Assembly (NCBI GenBank): GCA_041917975.1
Contig: JAYRWN010000389.1
Coordinates: forward strand, 1 to 32,377
From: JAYRWN01 sp041917975
Lineage (GTDB): Bacteria > Bacteroidota > Bacteroidia > Chitinophagales > Saprospiraceae
Length of the DNA stretch: 32,377 nucleotides
Direction of reading: 5' to 3'
Below are positions 23,781-31,827 of the stretch, one piece after another. The notes beneath the pieces are model-generated. The model was not told the origin of the DNA and did not search any database. It saw only the letters and a program-made list of their open reading frames with translations. The first letter of the stretch is position 1, and every line of letters begins with the position of its first letter. Both the position numbers and the translations under genes were made by a program.

Positions 23781-25499
23781 TCATTTAGTGCTGATTTTTA
23801 AAGGATATAAGGTGGATAAGGCAGTCCCTTCCACCTGATCGTGACGTAAAACAAAACGAATCAGGTATTCCCCATTTAGGGGAGGTAATACAAAAGCGAG
23901 CTTCAAAGGTAGGGAATCGCGAGGACCTATAAAAGTTAATTTGGGTATCGTCACCAACTCCTCTGCCACAAAGTTTTTCTTCCGATAGATTTGTGCATAA
24001 ATAATCTTGCGAACTTCCGTGTTCTCAAATTCAATCCTTCGGTTATAAGGATTAATTAACACAGCCTGAGTATGGATAGTATCTTTCCCTCGCGCAGAAT
24101 AAGGCATTGATTCCACATGCAAGATTAAGTGGTTGGCTGAGGTGTAATCCTGATAATATTTGGCCCACAGCGTATCTCTTTTTCCTGCCGGCAAAGGCAA
24201 TCCTCGAAAGCCATAGACCGTATCCAAATACTTATTACCAATAAATAAAACCTGGCGGTGCTGATAATCCTCTTCAAGATCCCATAAATCATATTGACTC
24301 AAATGGTAGACTGCATTACATTGGGTAAAGGCGCTATCCCCGCTGTAGAACCAATATTTTGAAGCCAGGGCATAAGAGTTTTCAAAAATAACCCGGTATG
24401 CTCCGGCATGGGCTTTTATTTCATCCACCCAGCGCTGATTTCCCCGGAATTCTAAATTATTAGGACACCACGGGGAAACTATTATTACGCGCAGCATTAA
24501 AAGCGCTCCTATGCTTATCAGCGCAGTTATACTGAACGTCCGGAAACGTCCCGGATGTTCATTCAGCCACTGGTAAACAAAATAAACCCCGGGTATAATG
24601 ATTAATACTAGCCATTGCGCATAGACGCTATCTTTATAAGTCAGCGAGGATAAAGTAAAAAAACCGAGAATGCCCCAGAAAATCCACTTTAAACTTTTTT
24701 CAAAAGGAGTTGGCGCTGATCTGCGCACTGCAGCAATAAAATAATATAAAACCAGCGGTCCGATGATATACAACGGATTGAGCACATTGGTCAGTACTTT
24801 AAGCGGATTAATGCTTTTAGACCCACGGTCTACCAAATGATATTGTAAGGAAGGAAAATCATGGTGATATTGCCAGAGCAAATGTGGGCTATAGAGCATT
24901 ATTCCGATCAGGACAGCCAGGTAAAACCGGGGGTTTTTTAGCCATGACCAATGCGCTAAAATCGAGAAAACGATCAACAAGAACCCATGATATTTGCTGT
25001 ACATGAGTAAAGCCATACTCAGACCCCACAATAAAATATTTTGCAGCGACAAATGATCCAGCACCCGCCGGTAAATTAGCAGATAAATGACGGCAAAAAA
25101 CATCAGCGGTGCATCGGGTGTGGTTATGAATCCATACACCTGAATAAAGACCGTTCCCGCTGCGATGAGTATAAAGGCTTTAACGTTGCGATAATAGGGT
25201 GTGACCAACTTCCATAAGCCATATATAAATCCACCGCTCATGGCCACGGTCATTAATCTAACGCCCAATTCACCTGAAAAAATAGCCTGGCTGAAAAAAA
25301 TCCATAAAGCGACCATGGGCGGATGATCGAAATAACCCCAGGCTAAATTTTTGGACCAGACCCAATAATAGGCTTCGTCGTGCAATAATTCCGTAAAAGC
25401 TGCCTGGATAAAATTCATCGTCATCCAAGCCAGGATAAATACAAGTATTACAACCTCCGGTTTATTCAGATGGTGTTGCCGGTCCTTGGTTGTAAACAT
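23781..25499 (-). CDS. ArnT/PMT-like membrane glycosyltransferase (GT39/GT83 clan)
   Basis: 572 residues. The first periplasmic loop holds the catalytic acidic pair in LLHDEAYYWVWSKNLAWGYF and DHPPMVALWI (HDE), typical of polyprenyl-phosphate-sugar-dependent glycosyltransferases. About 10-12 TM helices run to near residue 355. A C-terminal soluble part of about 215 residues follows (from RVIFENSYALASKYWFYSGD). It includes beta-type sequence and ends RFVLRHDQVEGTALSTLYPL, probably periplasmic. These enzymes take a sugar from a polyprenyl-phosphate carrier and add it to lipid A, glycan or protein. The acceptor is unknown here. The gene abuts the GT2 that would make its donor. Confidence 0.9.
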   Translation of the reverse strand: MFTTKDRQHHLNKPEVVILVFILAWMTMNFIQAAFTELLHDEAYYWVWSKNLAWGYFDHPPMVALWIFFSQAIFSGELGVRLMTVAMSGGFIYGLWKLVTPYYRNVKAFILIAAGTVFIQVYGFITTPDAPLMFFAVIYLLIYRRVLDHLSLQNILLWGLSMALLMYSKYHGFLLIVFSILAHWSWLKNPRFYLAVLIGIMLYSPHLLWQYHHDFPSLQYHLVDRGSKSINPLKVLTNVLNPLYIIGPLVLYYFIAAVRRSAPTPFEKSLKWIFWGILGFFTLSSLTYKDSVYAQWLVLIIIPGVYFVYQWLNEHPGRFRTFSITALISIGALLMLRVIIVSPWCPNNLEFRGNQRWVDEIKAHAGAYRVIFENSYALASKYWFYSGDSAFTQCNAVYHLSQYDLWDLEEDYQHRQVLFIGNKYLDTVYGFRGLPLPAGKRDTLWAKYYQDYTSANHLILHVESMPYSARGKDTIHTQAVLINPYNRRIEFENTEVRKIIYAQIYRKKNFVAEELVTIPKLTFIGPRDSLPLKLAFVLPPLNGEYLIRFVLRHDQVEGTALSTLYPLKISTK

Positions 25500-25640
25500 A
25501 GCAGATGAGGTTTTTTGAGTCTCCCAATGTACAAAAGAAAACGCCTTGGAGTAAAATAAAAATGATATACATCATGATGGGGTATTTTAAGCGAGGTAGA
25601 AAGTAAAAGGTCATAATAAAGTGGTATAGGCAAAATTTCC
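25500..25640 (-). pseudogene. Possible GIY-YIG endonuclease relic
   Basis: Three-frame reading of the minus strand gives MMYIIFILLQGVFF in one frame and VYHFYF..RRFLLYIGRLKK in another. Taken together they resemble the GIY strand, spacer and YIG strand (x-Y-x-x-Y-I-L-x-x...F-Y-I-G) that open small GIY-YIG nucleases. The C-terminal half is missing and frames switch, so it would be a dead fragment. The resemblance is short and could be chance. Confidence 0.25.
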
Positions 25641-25887
25641 TGAGCCGAACGAACCCTAACCAGCTGAGTGAGAGTTCGAGTGTACGGCGTGGGGGTCAAA
25701 TTTTTTGAATACCGCCACCAATTAAAATTAATGAAAATTGGTCTACCTAATTGTTCTGTCCTATGAGTTCAAGGTTTTATCCATGAGGTCAATAACTTCT
25801 CACCCTAAAAAACAGATCCAAACACATAGCTCATAAACAGATTAAAATAAATAGTATAGAATATAAGAAAGGTGAGTTCACACATAT
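25500..25887. other. Gap with gene debris
   Basis: 388 bases without a complete gene between the two ArnT-like genes. The minus strand at about 25500-25690 carries disordered fragments that recall a GIY-YIG nuclease (listed separately), and an inverted repeat ACCAATT/AATTGGT spans 25717-25742. A 77-codon minus frame (25466-25699) is part of the debris, not a gene. No tRNA could be folded here. Confidence 0.5.
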
Positions 25888-27492
25888 TTACTTACGGAGT
25901 TGCACAAAACGGCCAACCAATAGGGTCTTATGGAAATGACGCATGGGCAAAGTATCTATTTGCTCCCAGATCAGATGCGGATATAATAAGGTATCAACAA
26001 TATACAAGTTATGTTGATTAAGTGGATTGTATTGCCGGGGGATGATGGTGGCGAAGCTGTGCGTCAAATAAAAGGATGTCGTTGGCTGCACCTCGGTGTC
26101 ACCAAACACCACTAAATTTTGGTTTTTTAATTGATGACCAATTTCTATTGCTTGTTGACGGCAGAGCTGACCATAATCATGCGCTAAACGATCAGGCAAT
26201 ACAAACCAGTTAAAGGATAAGCGGATAATCAGTAGAGTAGCCACCACAGCCAGCATGAGATTTGCGTTAAATTTGAAAACATAAACAAGGATCAAAGCCA
26301 TGGCCCCTGCAGTTATTCCAACTTTTAACCCACAATAGTCCACTGTGCTCAGACGATCCAGAAAAAGGGGTATCCAAACACTGACGGCCACGAAGATCAT
26401 AAACCAATGAAAAATAAAACGGATGATGCGGTGGTGGGGTGTTTGTGCAGACTGATGCCAACCATCAAGTCGGAATAACATACTGAAGAAAAGCGGTAAA
26501 AACATAAACAAATAACGGGGAAATATATCCGGTGAAATCCAGTATACCAGAATATTTGATATCATGATGATGCCCTGAAAGACCCAGAAAGGATCTCGAT
26601 AAGCCCAGGCAACTGCCTGGCGTCGAAAAAAATAAATAGTCAGGATAGGCCAGGGTAAAAAGTGATAAATCAGTTCCACTGGAAAAGTAAAAATATGCTT
26701 TATGACCTTCCATCCTCCGGATTCAATAACCGTCCGCTTGGTGGATTCGTGAAGCAGGCGGGCAAAAACGTCAGGAGTCCCTTCCTGGCTTAAATACAAG
26801 CCATAATACCCACCAAGGGTTAGAATAAATAATCCCAAACCCACTACATGCTCCCAGGACAGTAACTTTCGATAATGACGTGTCCACAATAACCAAACAG
26901 ATAGGGTCACACCCTGAAATACCAACGCCGGTAATCCCTTTAATAAAAAACCGACCGCGCACAGGAAATAACTTCCTAAAAACAAAGTCAACCAGCGCTG
27001 TTGTTTTACGGTGAAATAAACGGTGGCAAAAAGTGAGAAAATTACTACACTAAAAGTGATATCTATCAGGCCAAGCATAGCATCCCAAAAGAGTATTCTG
27101 CCCGAAGTCATAACCATCAAAGCGATGATAATTCCTGTTCTCAAATCGTAAATGCGCTGGTAAACCCACATAGTGATCAGGCCAAAACTACCCAGGGCAA
27201 AAACATTGGTGAAGCGGGCATTCCACTCCGTATTTTCACCAGTGAGGTAAGACATCCCGATTAACATCCAATTGAACAGGGGTGGTTTATTTAAATAAGG
27301 CGCTGCATGCAGGGTCGGTGTCAGATAATGGCCGGTCCACTTCATTTCCAGAGCTACCAGCGCCCGGATGGCTTCATCATCTATAAATGGCATTAATCCC
27401 AGGTTGATCAATAAAGCCGGGGGTAATAAAATCAGAATAAGCACATAGAGACCATATTTTGTGCTAAAGGTTTTAAATCTCTGATTCATCAT
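25888..27492 (-). CDS. Second ArnT-like membrane glycosyltransferase
   Basis: 534 residues, polytopic. The N-terminal loop has the acidic pair in LMPFIDDEAIRALVALEMKW followed by GHYLTPTLHAAPYLNKPPLF, where Y-x-NKPPL is a strong mark of the ArnT/PMT-like group. The helices AVGFLLKGLPALVFQGVTLS and LFILTLGGYYGLYLS follow, and a short soluble C-terminus (IEIGHQLKNQNLVVFGDTEV) closes it. It probably transfers a sugar from polyprenyl phosphate outside the inner membrane. It differs from the 23.8-25.5 kb enzyme in lacking the large C-terminal domain. It is separated from that operon by 388 bases of debris, so it may be its own transcript. MM at the start leaves ATG 27489 as an alternative. Confidence 0.9.
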   Translation of the reverse strand: MMNQRFKTFSTKYGLYVLILILLPPALLINLGLMPFIDDEAIRALVALEMKWTGHYLTPTLHAAPYLNKPPLFNWMLIGMSYLTGENTEWNARFTNVFALGSFGLITMWVYQRIYDLRTGIIIALMVMTSGRILFWDAMLGLIDITFSVVIFSLFATVYFTVKQQRWLTLFLGSYFLCAVGFLLKGLPALVFQGVTLSVWLLWTRHYRKLLSWEHVVGLGLFILTLGGYYGLYLSQEGTPDVFARLLHESTKRTVIESGGWKVIKHIFTFPVELIYHFLPWPILTIYFFRRQAVAWAYRDPFWVFQGIIMISNILVYWISPDIFPRYLFMFLPLFFSMLFRLDGWHQSAQTPHHRIIRFIFHWFMIFVAVSVWIPLFLDRLSTVDYCGLKVGITAGAMALILVYVFKFNANLMLAVVATLLIIRLSFNWFVLPDRLAHDYGQLCRQQAIEIGHQLKNQNLVVFGDTEVQPTTSFYLTHSFATIIPRQYNPLNQHNLYIVDTLLYPHLIWEQIDTLPMRHFHKTLLVGRFVQLRK

Positions 27493-27837
27493 TGTTTATT
27501 CCACCGGTAAGGTACTATTGAAGATTTGAACAGTCAACATTTTTTAGTTTGAATAATTATGATCTACAAACACATTGTTTAATCAATGCGGATTATTATT
27601 CAGTTGAGCATCACGTTCTGCATGACCGAATAATATTCGTTCAAAAACGGGTAAACGCATTGATTTTATCCACTCGTCGCTTAAGCCGGATGAATTGAAA
27701 CCGATTACATGAAAGTTCAAGGTGCCATGTAAGGGTGAATTTTTGAATTTCTCAGACCAATTAATATTAGTCAACCTAATTATTTTGCCTAAATGGTCAT
27801 AGTATTATGGATAATGGTTTAAAGCCACCCTGGTAAT
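27493..27837. other. Gap with a decayed gene fragment
   Basis: 345 bases between the ArnT-like gene and the amidohydrolase. The minus strand carries a YD-repeat-like fragment (27583-27804, listed separately). Nothing else is supported. Confidence 0.5.
27583..27804 (-). pseudogene. YD-repeat-like gene fragment
   Basis: A minus-strand frame opens after a stop, without ATG, and reads YYDHLGKIIRLTN, then WSEKFKNSPLHGTLNFHVIG, FNSSGLSDEWIKSM and FERILFGHAERDAQLNNNPH before TGA 27583-27585. YDHLGKIIRLT resembles a YD/RHS repeat (YDxxGxxxxx). The rest is not recognised. Composition is protein-like, but the only in-frame start is a TTG at 27774. It could be the 3' relic of a large RHS-type or similar surface protein. 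A small expressed protein of 63 residues is also possible. Confidence 0.35.
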
Positions 27838-29523
27838 TTATTCGAATCTGGAAAAAACCTTTTTACCTTTAAAATACGTGTGCAGCACTTTGGTTTCCAT
27901 GAGATGAAAGCGGTCTGCTGTCATCGGATCCTGGTCCACAACGATAAAATCGGCTAATTTACCTGGGGTTAATGTACCGGTTTCATCCTCACGATGCATC
28001 ATGTAGGAACCATGCCGGGTGTAACCTTCCAACACCGGGTAAACCTCCAGCACGTGTTGCGGGGTCCAGGGCTCCCGCTGCAAAGTGTCGGGGCCGCGAC
28101 GGGTAACCGCCACCTGCAAGGCGTGCCATGGATTCATGGTGCTGACCGGCCAGTCGCTGCCAAAAACTATGGTGGCTCCGGTCTTGGCCACCGTACCAAT
28201 GGGGTATTGCCACTCCGCTCTTTCCGGACCTAAAAACGGATAGTTCAATTCACTCATATAACTATCTTCCCACGTGGCCCACAGTGCTTGAAAATTGGCA
28301 ATAACATCCAAAGCCCTGAATCGGGGGATATCCTGAGGATGGATAACTTGTAAATGGGCGATGTGATGACGTAAATCCTGCGCTCCGTTTTCGCGCCGGG
28401 CTTGCTCAAACGCATCTAAAGAGGTGCGAATGCCCCGGTCGCCAATAGCATGTACATGGACCTGAAATTTAGCCTTATCCAATGCCTTGATCATCTGGAT
28501 GGCAGTAGAATCATCTGCATTAGGAATTCCGGCATGATGTTCATGGATATAATTCTCCAGCATCGCCGCCGTTTTTCCTTCCACCACGCCATCCATAAAT
28601 AACTTAACCTGATCAAATTTTACATCAGAACCGGCTGCACGATAGCGTTGATTAAGTTCCAATACAGGAGCTACTCCCGCCGTGCCCTTACTCAGATCAG
28701 CATAAAGGGAAATGTTTACATGTGCAGTGAGTTCACCGGCTTTAGCCAGCTCCAGATAAGTATCAATAAACTCACGACCGGCTGAAGCTTCCACCAAGGA
28801 GGTAATTCCCAGGGAATTGGCCATTTTTAAAGCGGCAACTAACGCTTTTCGGCGGTCTTCTGCGGTATAGAGGGGCAATAAACTACTCACCAGCCCGATG
28901 GCCTTTTCCCGCAATGTCCCGCTCGGTTCTCCGCTTGAGGTGTAGCGTTCTACCCTACCCTGCGGAGGATCAGCCGTTTCCCGGCTAATACCGGCTTTTT
29001 GCAAGGCCTGGCTGTTAACCCATGCCGAATGCCCATCCAGGGATGATACAAACACCGGGCGACCAGGAATTATGGAATCTAATAGTCTTTTATCCGGATT
29101 TCCTCCGGCAAACCCGGCCAGCCAGGCATTTTCACCTCTGATCCAGGTCCGTTCGGGATTGTGTTCAGCAAACCGACGTAAACTATCCAGGATTTCATAA
29201 ATATTGGTCAGTTCAGCCAGGTCACATTCAAGGAAGGAAAGGCCGCCACTGATCGGGTGGACATGGCTATCCGTAAATCCGGGCAAAACCGTATGCCCCT
29301 GCAAATCGATTAATTTTGTACTCCCTCCCTGAAAGGGCAATAGGTCCTCTTGCGAACCCACCCCCAGAATGCGCTCGCCTTTGATGGCCAGCGCATTGTA
29401 GATAGCCTCCTGGTGTTCCATTGAATAAATTTTGCCGTTGACCAACAGCACATCCGCCACAGGCTTTTCCTGACAATGTATAAACAAAAGAAACACCGGT
29501 AACCACCCAAAAAACTTCGCCAT
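27838..29523 (-). CDS. Lipoprotein amidohydrolase (YtcJ-like metal-dependent hydrolase)
   Basis: 561 residues. The N-terminus MAKFFGWLPVFLLFIHCQEK is a lipoprotein signal (Cys17), so the enzyme is membrane-anchored outside the cytoplasm. The metal-binding DSHVHP (D85, H87, H89), later HAIGDRG (about 355) and IAHLQVIHPQDIPRF (second His cluster), and GSDWPVSTMNP (catalytic Asp) match the amidohydrolase family 3/YtcJ group. The end has LTPGKLADFIVVDQDP, the standard final beta-sandwich motif. The substrate is unknown; N-substituted amides, including amidated metabolites, are cleaved by relatives. Divergent from the methyltransferase at 29721. Confidence 0.92.
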   Translation of the reverse strand: MAKFFGWLPVFLLFIHCQEKPVADVLLVNGKIYSMEHQEAIYNALAIKGERILGVGSQEDLLPFQGGSTKLIDLQGHTVLPGFTDSHVHPISGGLSFLECDLAELTNIYEILDSLRRFAEHNPERTWIRGENAWLAGFAGGNPDKRLLDSIIPGRPVFVSSLDGHSAWVNSQALQKAGISRETADPPQGRVERYTSSGEPSGTLREKAIGLVSSLLPLYTAEDRRKALVAALKMANSLGITSLVEASAGREFIDTYLELAKAGELTAHVNISLYADLSKGTAGVAPVLELNQRYRAAGSDVKFDQVKLFMDGVVEGKTAAMLENYIHEHHAGIPNADDSTAIQMIKALDKAKFQVHVHAIGDRGIRTSLDAFEQARRENGAQDLRHHIAHLQVIHPQDIPRFRALDVIANFQALWATWEDSYMSELNYPFLGPERAEWQYPIGTVAKTGATIVFGSDWPVSTMNPWHALQVAVTRRGPDTLQREPWTPQHVLEVYPVLEGYTRHGSYMMHREDETGTLTPGKLADFIVVDQDPMTADRFHLMETKVLHTYFKGKKVFSRFE

Positions 29524-29689
29524 AACCCATCATTTGATAACAAGATAAAAACGAATGACCTCAATTCCAATCTTTAAAAATTGTCCCGGATTGACCGTTG
29601 GACCATATGAAGTTTTTTAAATGACCATAGCAAGCACCATTACGGATTGATGCTGCCCAATCTGACCCAGAGTGGAAATAAATTTTAAT

Positions 29690-29697
29690 TAGTTTTG
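29690..29697 (+). promoter_or_regulatory. Bacteroidota -7 element for methyltransferase gene
   Basis: TAGTTTTG matches TAnnTTTG, 23 bases before ATG 29721. No clear -33 element. Confidence 0.5.
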
Positions 29698-29720
29698 TAT
29701 TCATATTAAGAAAAATCATT

Positions 29721-30515
29721 ATGCAAAAAAGGCATGCTGACCTCCATCAGTATTTCGAAGAACAAGGCCGGACGACTGAAAAATATGTAATCCCATATAT
29801 TCAGGAGGTTGCACCAATTTCCCGGACTATCCGAGTCGCCGAGATTGGGTGCGGTGAAGCCGGCAACCTGATGCCATTTATGAATATGGGATGCACCTGT
29901 GTAGGGGTAGATATTGATGCATTTAAAGTGGAAAAGGGACGTGAACTGTATAAAAGTCACCCAAATCACCACCGCCTCAGGTTAATCATCAAAGACATTT
30001 ACGCTACGACTCCCCAGGAATTAGGAGGTCCATTTGACCTGATTATTTTGCGCGATGTGATCGAACATATCCCGCATCAATCTAAATTCTTAGGTCATTT
30101 AAAACAATTTTTGAATCCTGGCGGGCATGTTTTTTTTGGTTTTCCTCCCTGGCGCATGCCTTTTGGTGGCCATCAACAAGCGACCAACCACCACTGGCTG
30201 TCCAAAATACCTTTTACCCATCTTCTACCCGAAGCCTTGTATTTAAGTCTGTGGCGCTGGTGTGGTGAGTCAGAAGGAACTTTGGTGGCTTTGCAGGAGA
30301 TACGCTCCACCGGGATTAGTATAAACCGCTTTAGGAGGATCATCAGGGAAAATAGTTATCGACTGGACCGCGAAACGTTGTTTCTGATTAATCCTAACTA
30401 CGAGATAAAATTTGGATTAAAACCGCGCGTGTTACCTTTTTTTTTAAATATTCCTTGGCTAAGAGATTTTTTTACTACCGCGGTATATGCCGTGACCAGT
30501 GTAAAATCTGCCTGA
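29721..30515 (+). CDS. Class I SAM-dependent methyltransferase
   Basis: 264 residues. The SAM-binding fold shows motif I VAEIGCGEAGN (about 39-49), the acidic end of strand 2 in CVGVDIDAFK (about 64-73), and FDLIILRDVIEHIPHQSKFL (about 108-127) followed by LNPGGHVFFGFPPWRMP (motif III). The C-terminal third is unusual, with HWLSKIPFTHLLPEALYLSL and a hydrophobic end, which might sit on a membrane or bind a lipid or aromatic substrate. The substrate is unknown. Single gene with its own -7 element. Confidence 0.9.
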   Translation: MQKRHADLHQYFEEQGRTTEKYVIPYIQEVAPISRTIRVAEIGCGEAGNLMPFMNMGCTCVGVDIDAFKVEKGRELYKSHPNHHRLRLIIKDIYATTPQELGGPFDLIILRDVIEHIPHQSKFLGHLKQFLNPGGHVFFGFPPWRMPFGGHQQATNHHWLSKIPFTHLLPEALYLSLWRWCGESEGTLVALQEIRSTGISINRFRRIIRENSYRLDRETLFLINPNYEIKFGLKPRVLPFFLNIPWLRDFFTTAVYAVTSVKSA

Positions 30516-30633
30516 TTGGCAGTACTATTTAACAAGCAGGAGTTTTAAAATTTGAATGATACGTATTGTTTTGAGGACATAATAGAACGAAACGTTTTTT
30601 CGTTTCCCCGGAAAAGATATTCAACCAGTGCCA

Positions 30634-30984
30634 ATGCCTTCTGCAAAAATTTACCGGGTGTATGTTGTGGAATTAAGCCGGCGGGTGTTTACTGAACATG
30701 CCAAATTTCGCGCCGCCAACCCCCAGTTTAATGGTGTATTAGAATGTTTGTATGTGGGCATGACCAGCAAAACTCCGCAGGAACGCTTCGCCCAACATAA
30801 GCAGGGGTATCGCAATCCGAAAGGACATAAATTATCTTCCAATATTGTCGAAAAATATGGCCGCTATTTAAGGCCAAGTTTATACCAGCATCTTACCTTC
30901 ATGACCAGAGATGAGGCCTTAGTGATGGAAGCACAATTGGCTTTAGAATTGAGACGTAAACGGTATGCCGTGTGGTATAATTAA
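30634..30984 (+). CDS. Small GIY-YIG-nuclease-fold protein
   Basis: About 116 residues from ATG 30634; the GTG at 30628 adds two residues. The GIY strand is YRVYVVEL, the YIG strand LECLYVGMTSKTPQERFAQH carries YVG and the catalytic-type Arg (ERF) and His, and VMEAQLALELRRKR near the C-terminus supplies the metal-binding glutamate. It lacks extra DNA-binding domains, as in stand-alone GIY-YIG proteins of unknown role (not UvrC or a homing intron enzyme). The spacer between GIY and YIG is longer than in the short bacterial YhbQ type because of a FRAANPQFNG insertion. The neighbours give no functional clue. Confidence 0.8.
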   Translation: MPSAKIYRVYVVELSRRVFTEHAKFRAANPQFNGVLECLYVGMTSKTPQERFAQHKQGYRNPKGHKLSSNIVEKYGRYLRPSLYQHLTFMTRDEALVMEAQLALELRRKRYAVWYN

Positions 30985-31101
30985 GCCCATTTGAATTCTG
31001 CTCCATCCGGGCGTATCATTCACCGGACAAATGACCGGACTCGTAGCTTATCAAATACATTTGAAATTCTCCGGCCCATAAAAACCCGGAATGCTCTTTT
31101 T

Positions 31102-31716
31102 TTATCCAACCCGTTTAAAACTGCAAAACAAAAAATTTTGCTGCGTCTGAAACGGCGTAATGTGATCTTCCGTCAGACAGCGGATCTTACGAAATCCATC
31201 ATCCAGAGCTTCAGTCAATGTAACTTCATTGTACTGGCGGATGGTTAACCCACTGCATTTCGTTGGGCCTTGGTCCGAGAAGGTGCCAATGGTCATAAAC
31301 CCTTGAACTGCCTTTCGGGCGATGCCCAGATAAGCCGAAATTTGCTCGGCAGTAGTTAAAAAATGAAAGGTAGCCCGGTCGTGCCATACATCATAAGTCG
31401 TGGTGGGTTCGAATAACGTTGCATCACTTACTATCCAATTCACTTTCTCCGCCAGTTTACCTAACCGGACCCTGGCCTTTTCCAGCGCTTTAGCTGAAAT
31501 ATCCAACACGGTCAGATTGGTGTACCCTTCAGCCAATAAATGATCCACCAGCCGACTATCTCCTCCGCCGATGTCAATGATTCTAGCGTTTTTATCAAGA
31601 GGAAAAGAATGAATAAATTCCAGGGATGTCGTGGGAATATTTTGCGTCCAACTAACCTGATCCGGGTCCTTGGTTGCATAAACATTATCCCAATGTTGCT
31701 GAGTGGAATTTTCCAT
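31102..31716 (-). CDS. Class I SAM-dependent methyltransferase (small)
   Basis: 204 residues. It opens MENSTQQHWDNVYATKDPDQ (then VSW), a start typical of a bacterial methyltransferase group related to thiopurine/tellurite-type enzymes. Motif I is RIIDIGGGDSRLVDHLL (about 44-60), LTVLDISAKALEKAR is the strand 2 region, and YDVWHDRATFHFLT (about 110-123) is the motif II block with HDR. The C-terminus is CSFKRVG. Substrate unknown. Soluble. The plus-strand frame at 30991-31248 across it is its shadow. Confidence 0.92.
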   Translation of the reverse strand: MENSTQQHWDNVYATKDPDQVSWTQNIPTTSLEFIHSFPLDKNARIIDIGGGDSRLVDHLLAEGYTNLTVLDISAKALEKARVRLGKLAEKVNWIVSDATLFEPTTTYDVWHDRATFHFLTTAEQISAYLGIARKAVQGFMTIGTFSDQGPTKCSGLTIRQYNEVTLTEALDDGFRKIRCLTEDHITPFQTQQNFLFCSFKRVG

Positions 31717-31827
31717 GGTCTCTTAATAATTATTACACAAATAAATAACTAAAAAAATACAACTAGATTCAGATCCACTTTATTTGCCTAAAATTAAAAA
31801 GGGGAATTTTATTAAATGCCATAAATA

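Noticed and set aside
25620..25690. tRNA-like sequence (a TCAGCTGGTTAG D-arm-like run on the minus strand)
   Set aside because: No acceptor stem, anticodon arm or TPsiC arm could be paired around it.
30588..30606. GAAACG-tttttt-CGTTTC hairpin before the GIY-YIG gene
   Set aside because: Only 6 bp with an all-T loop and no T-tract after it; too weak to call.
30991..31248. 85-codon plus frame after the GIY-YIG gene
   Set aside because: Mostly antisense to the small methyltransferase, with no motif of its own.
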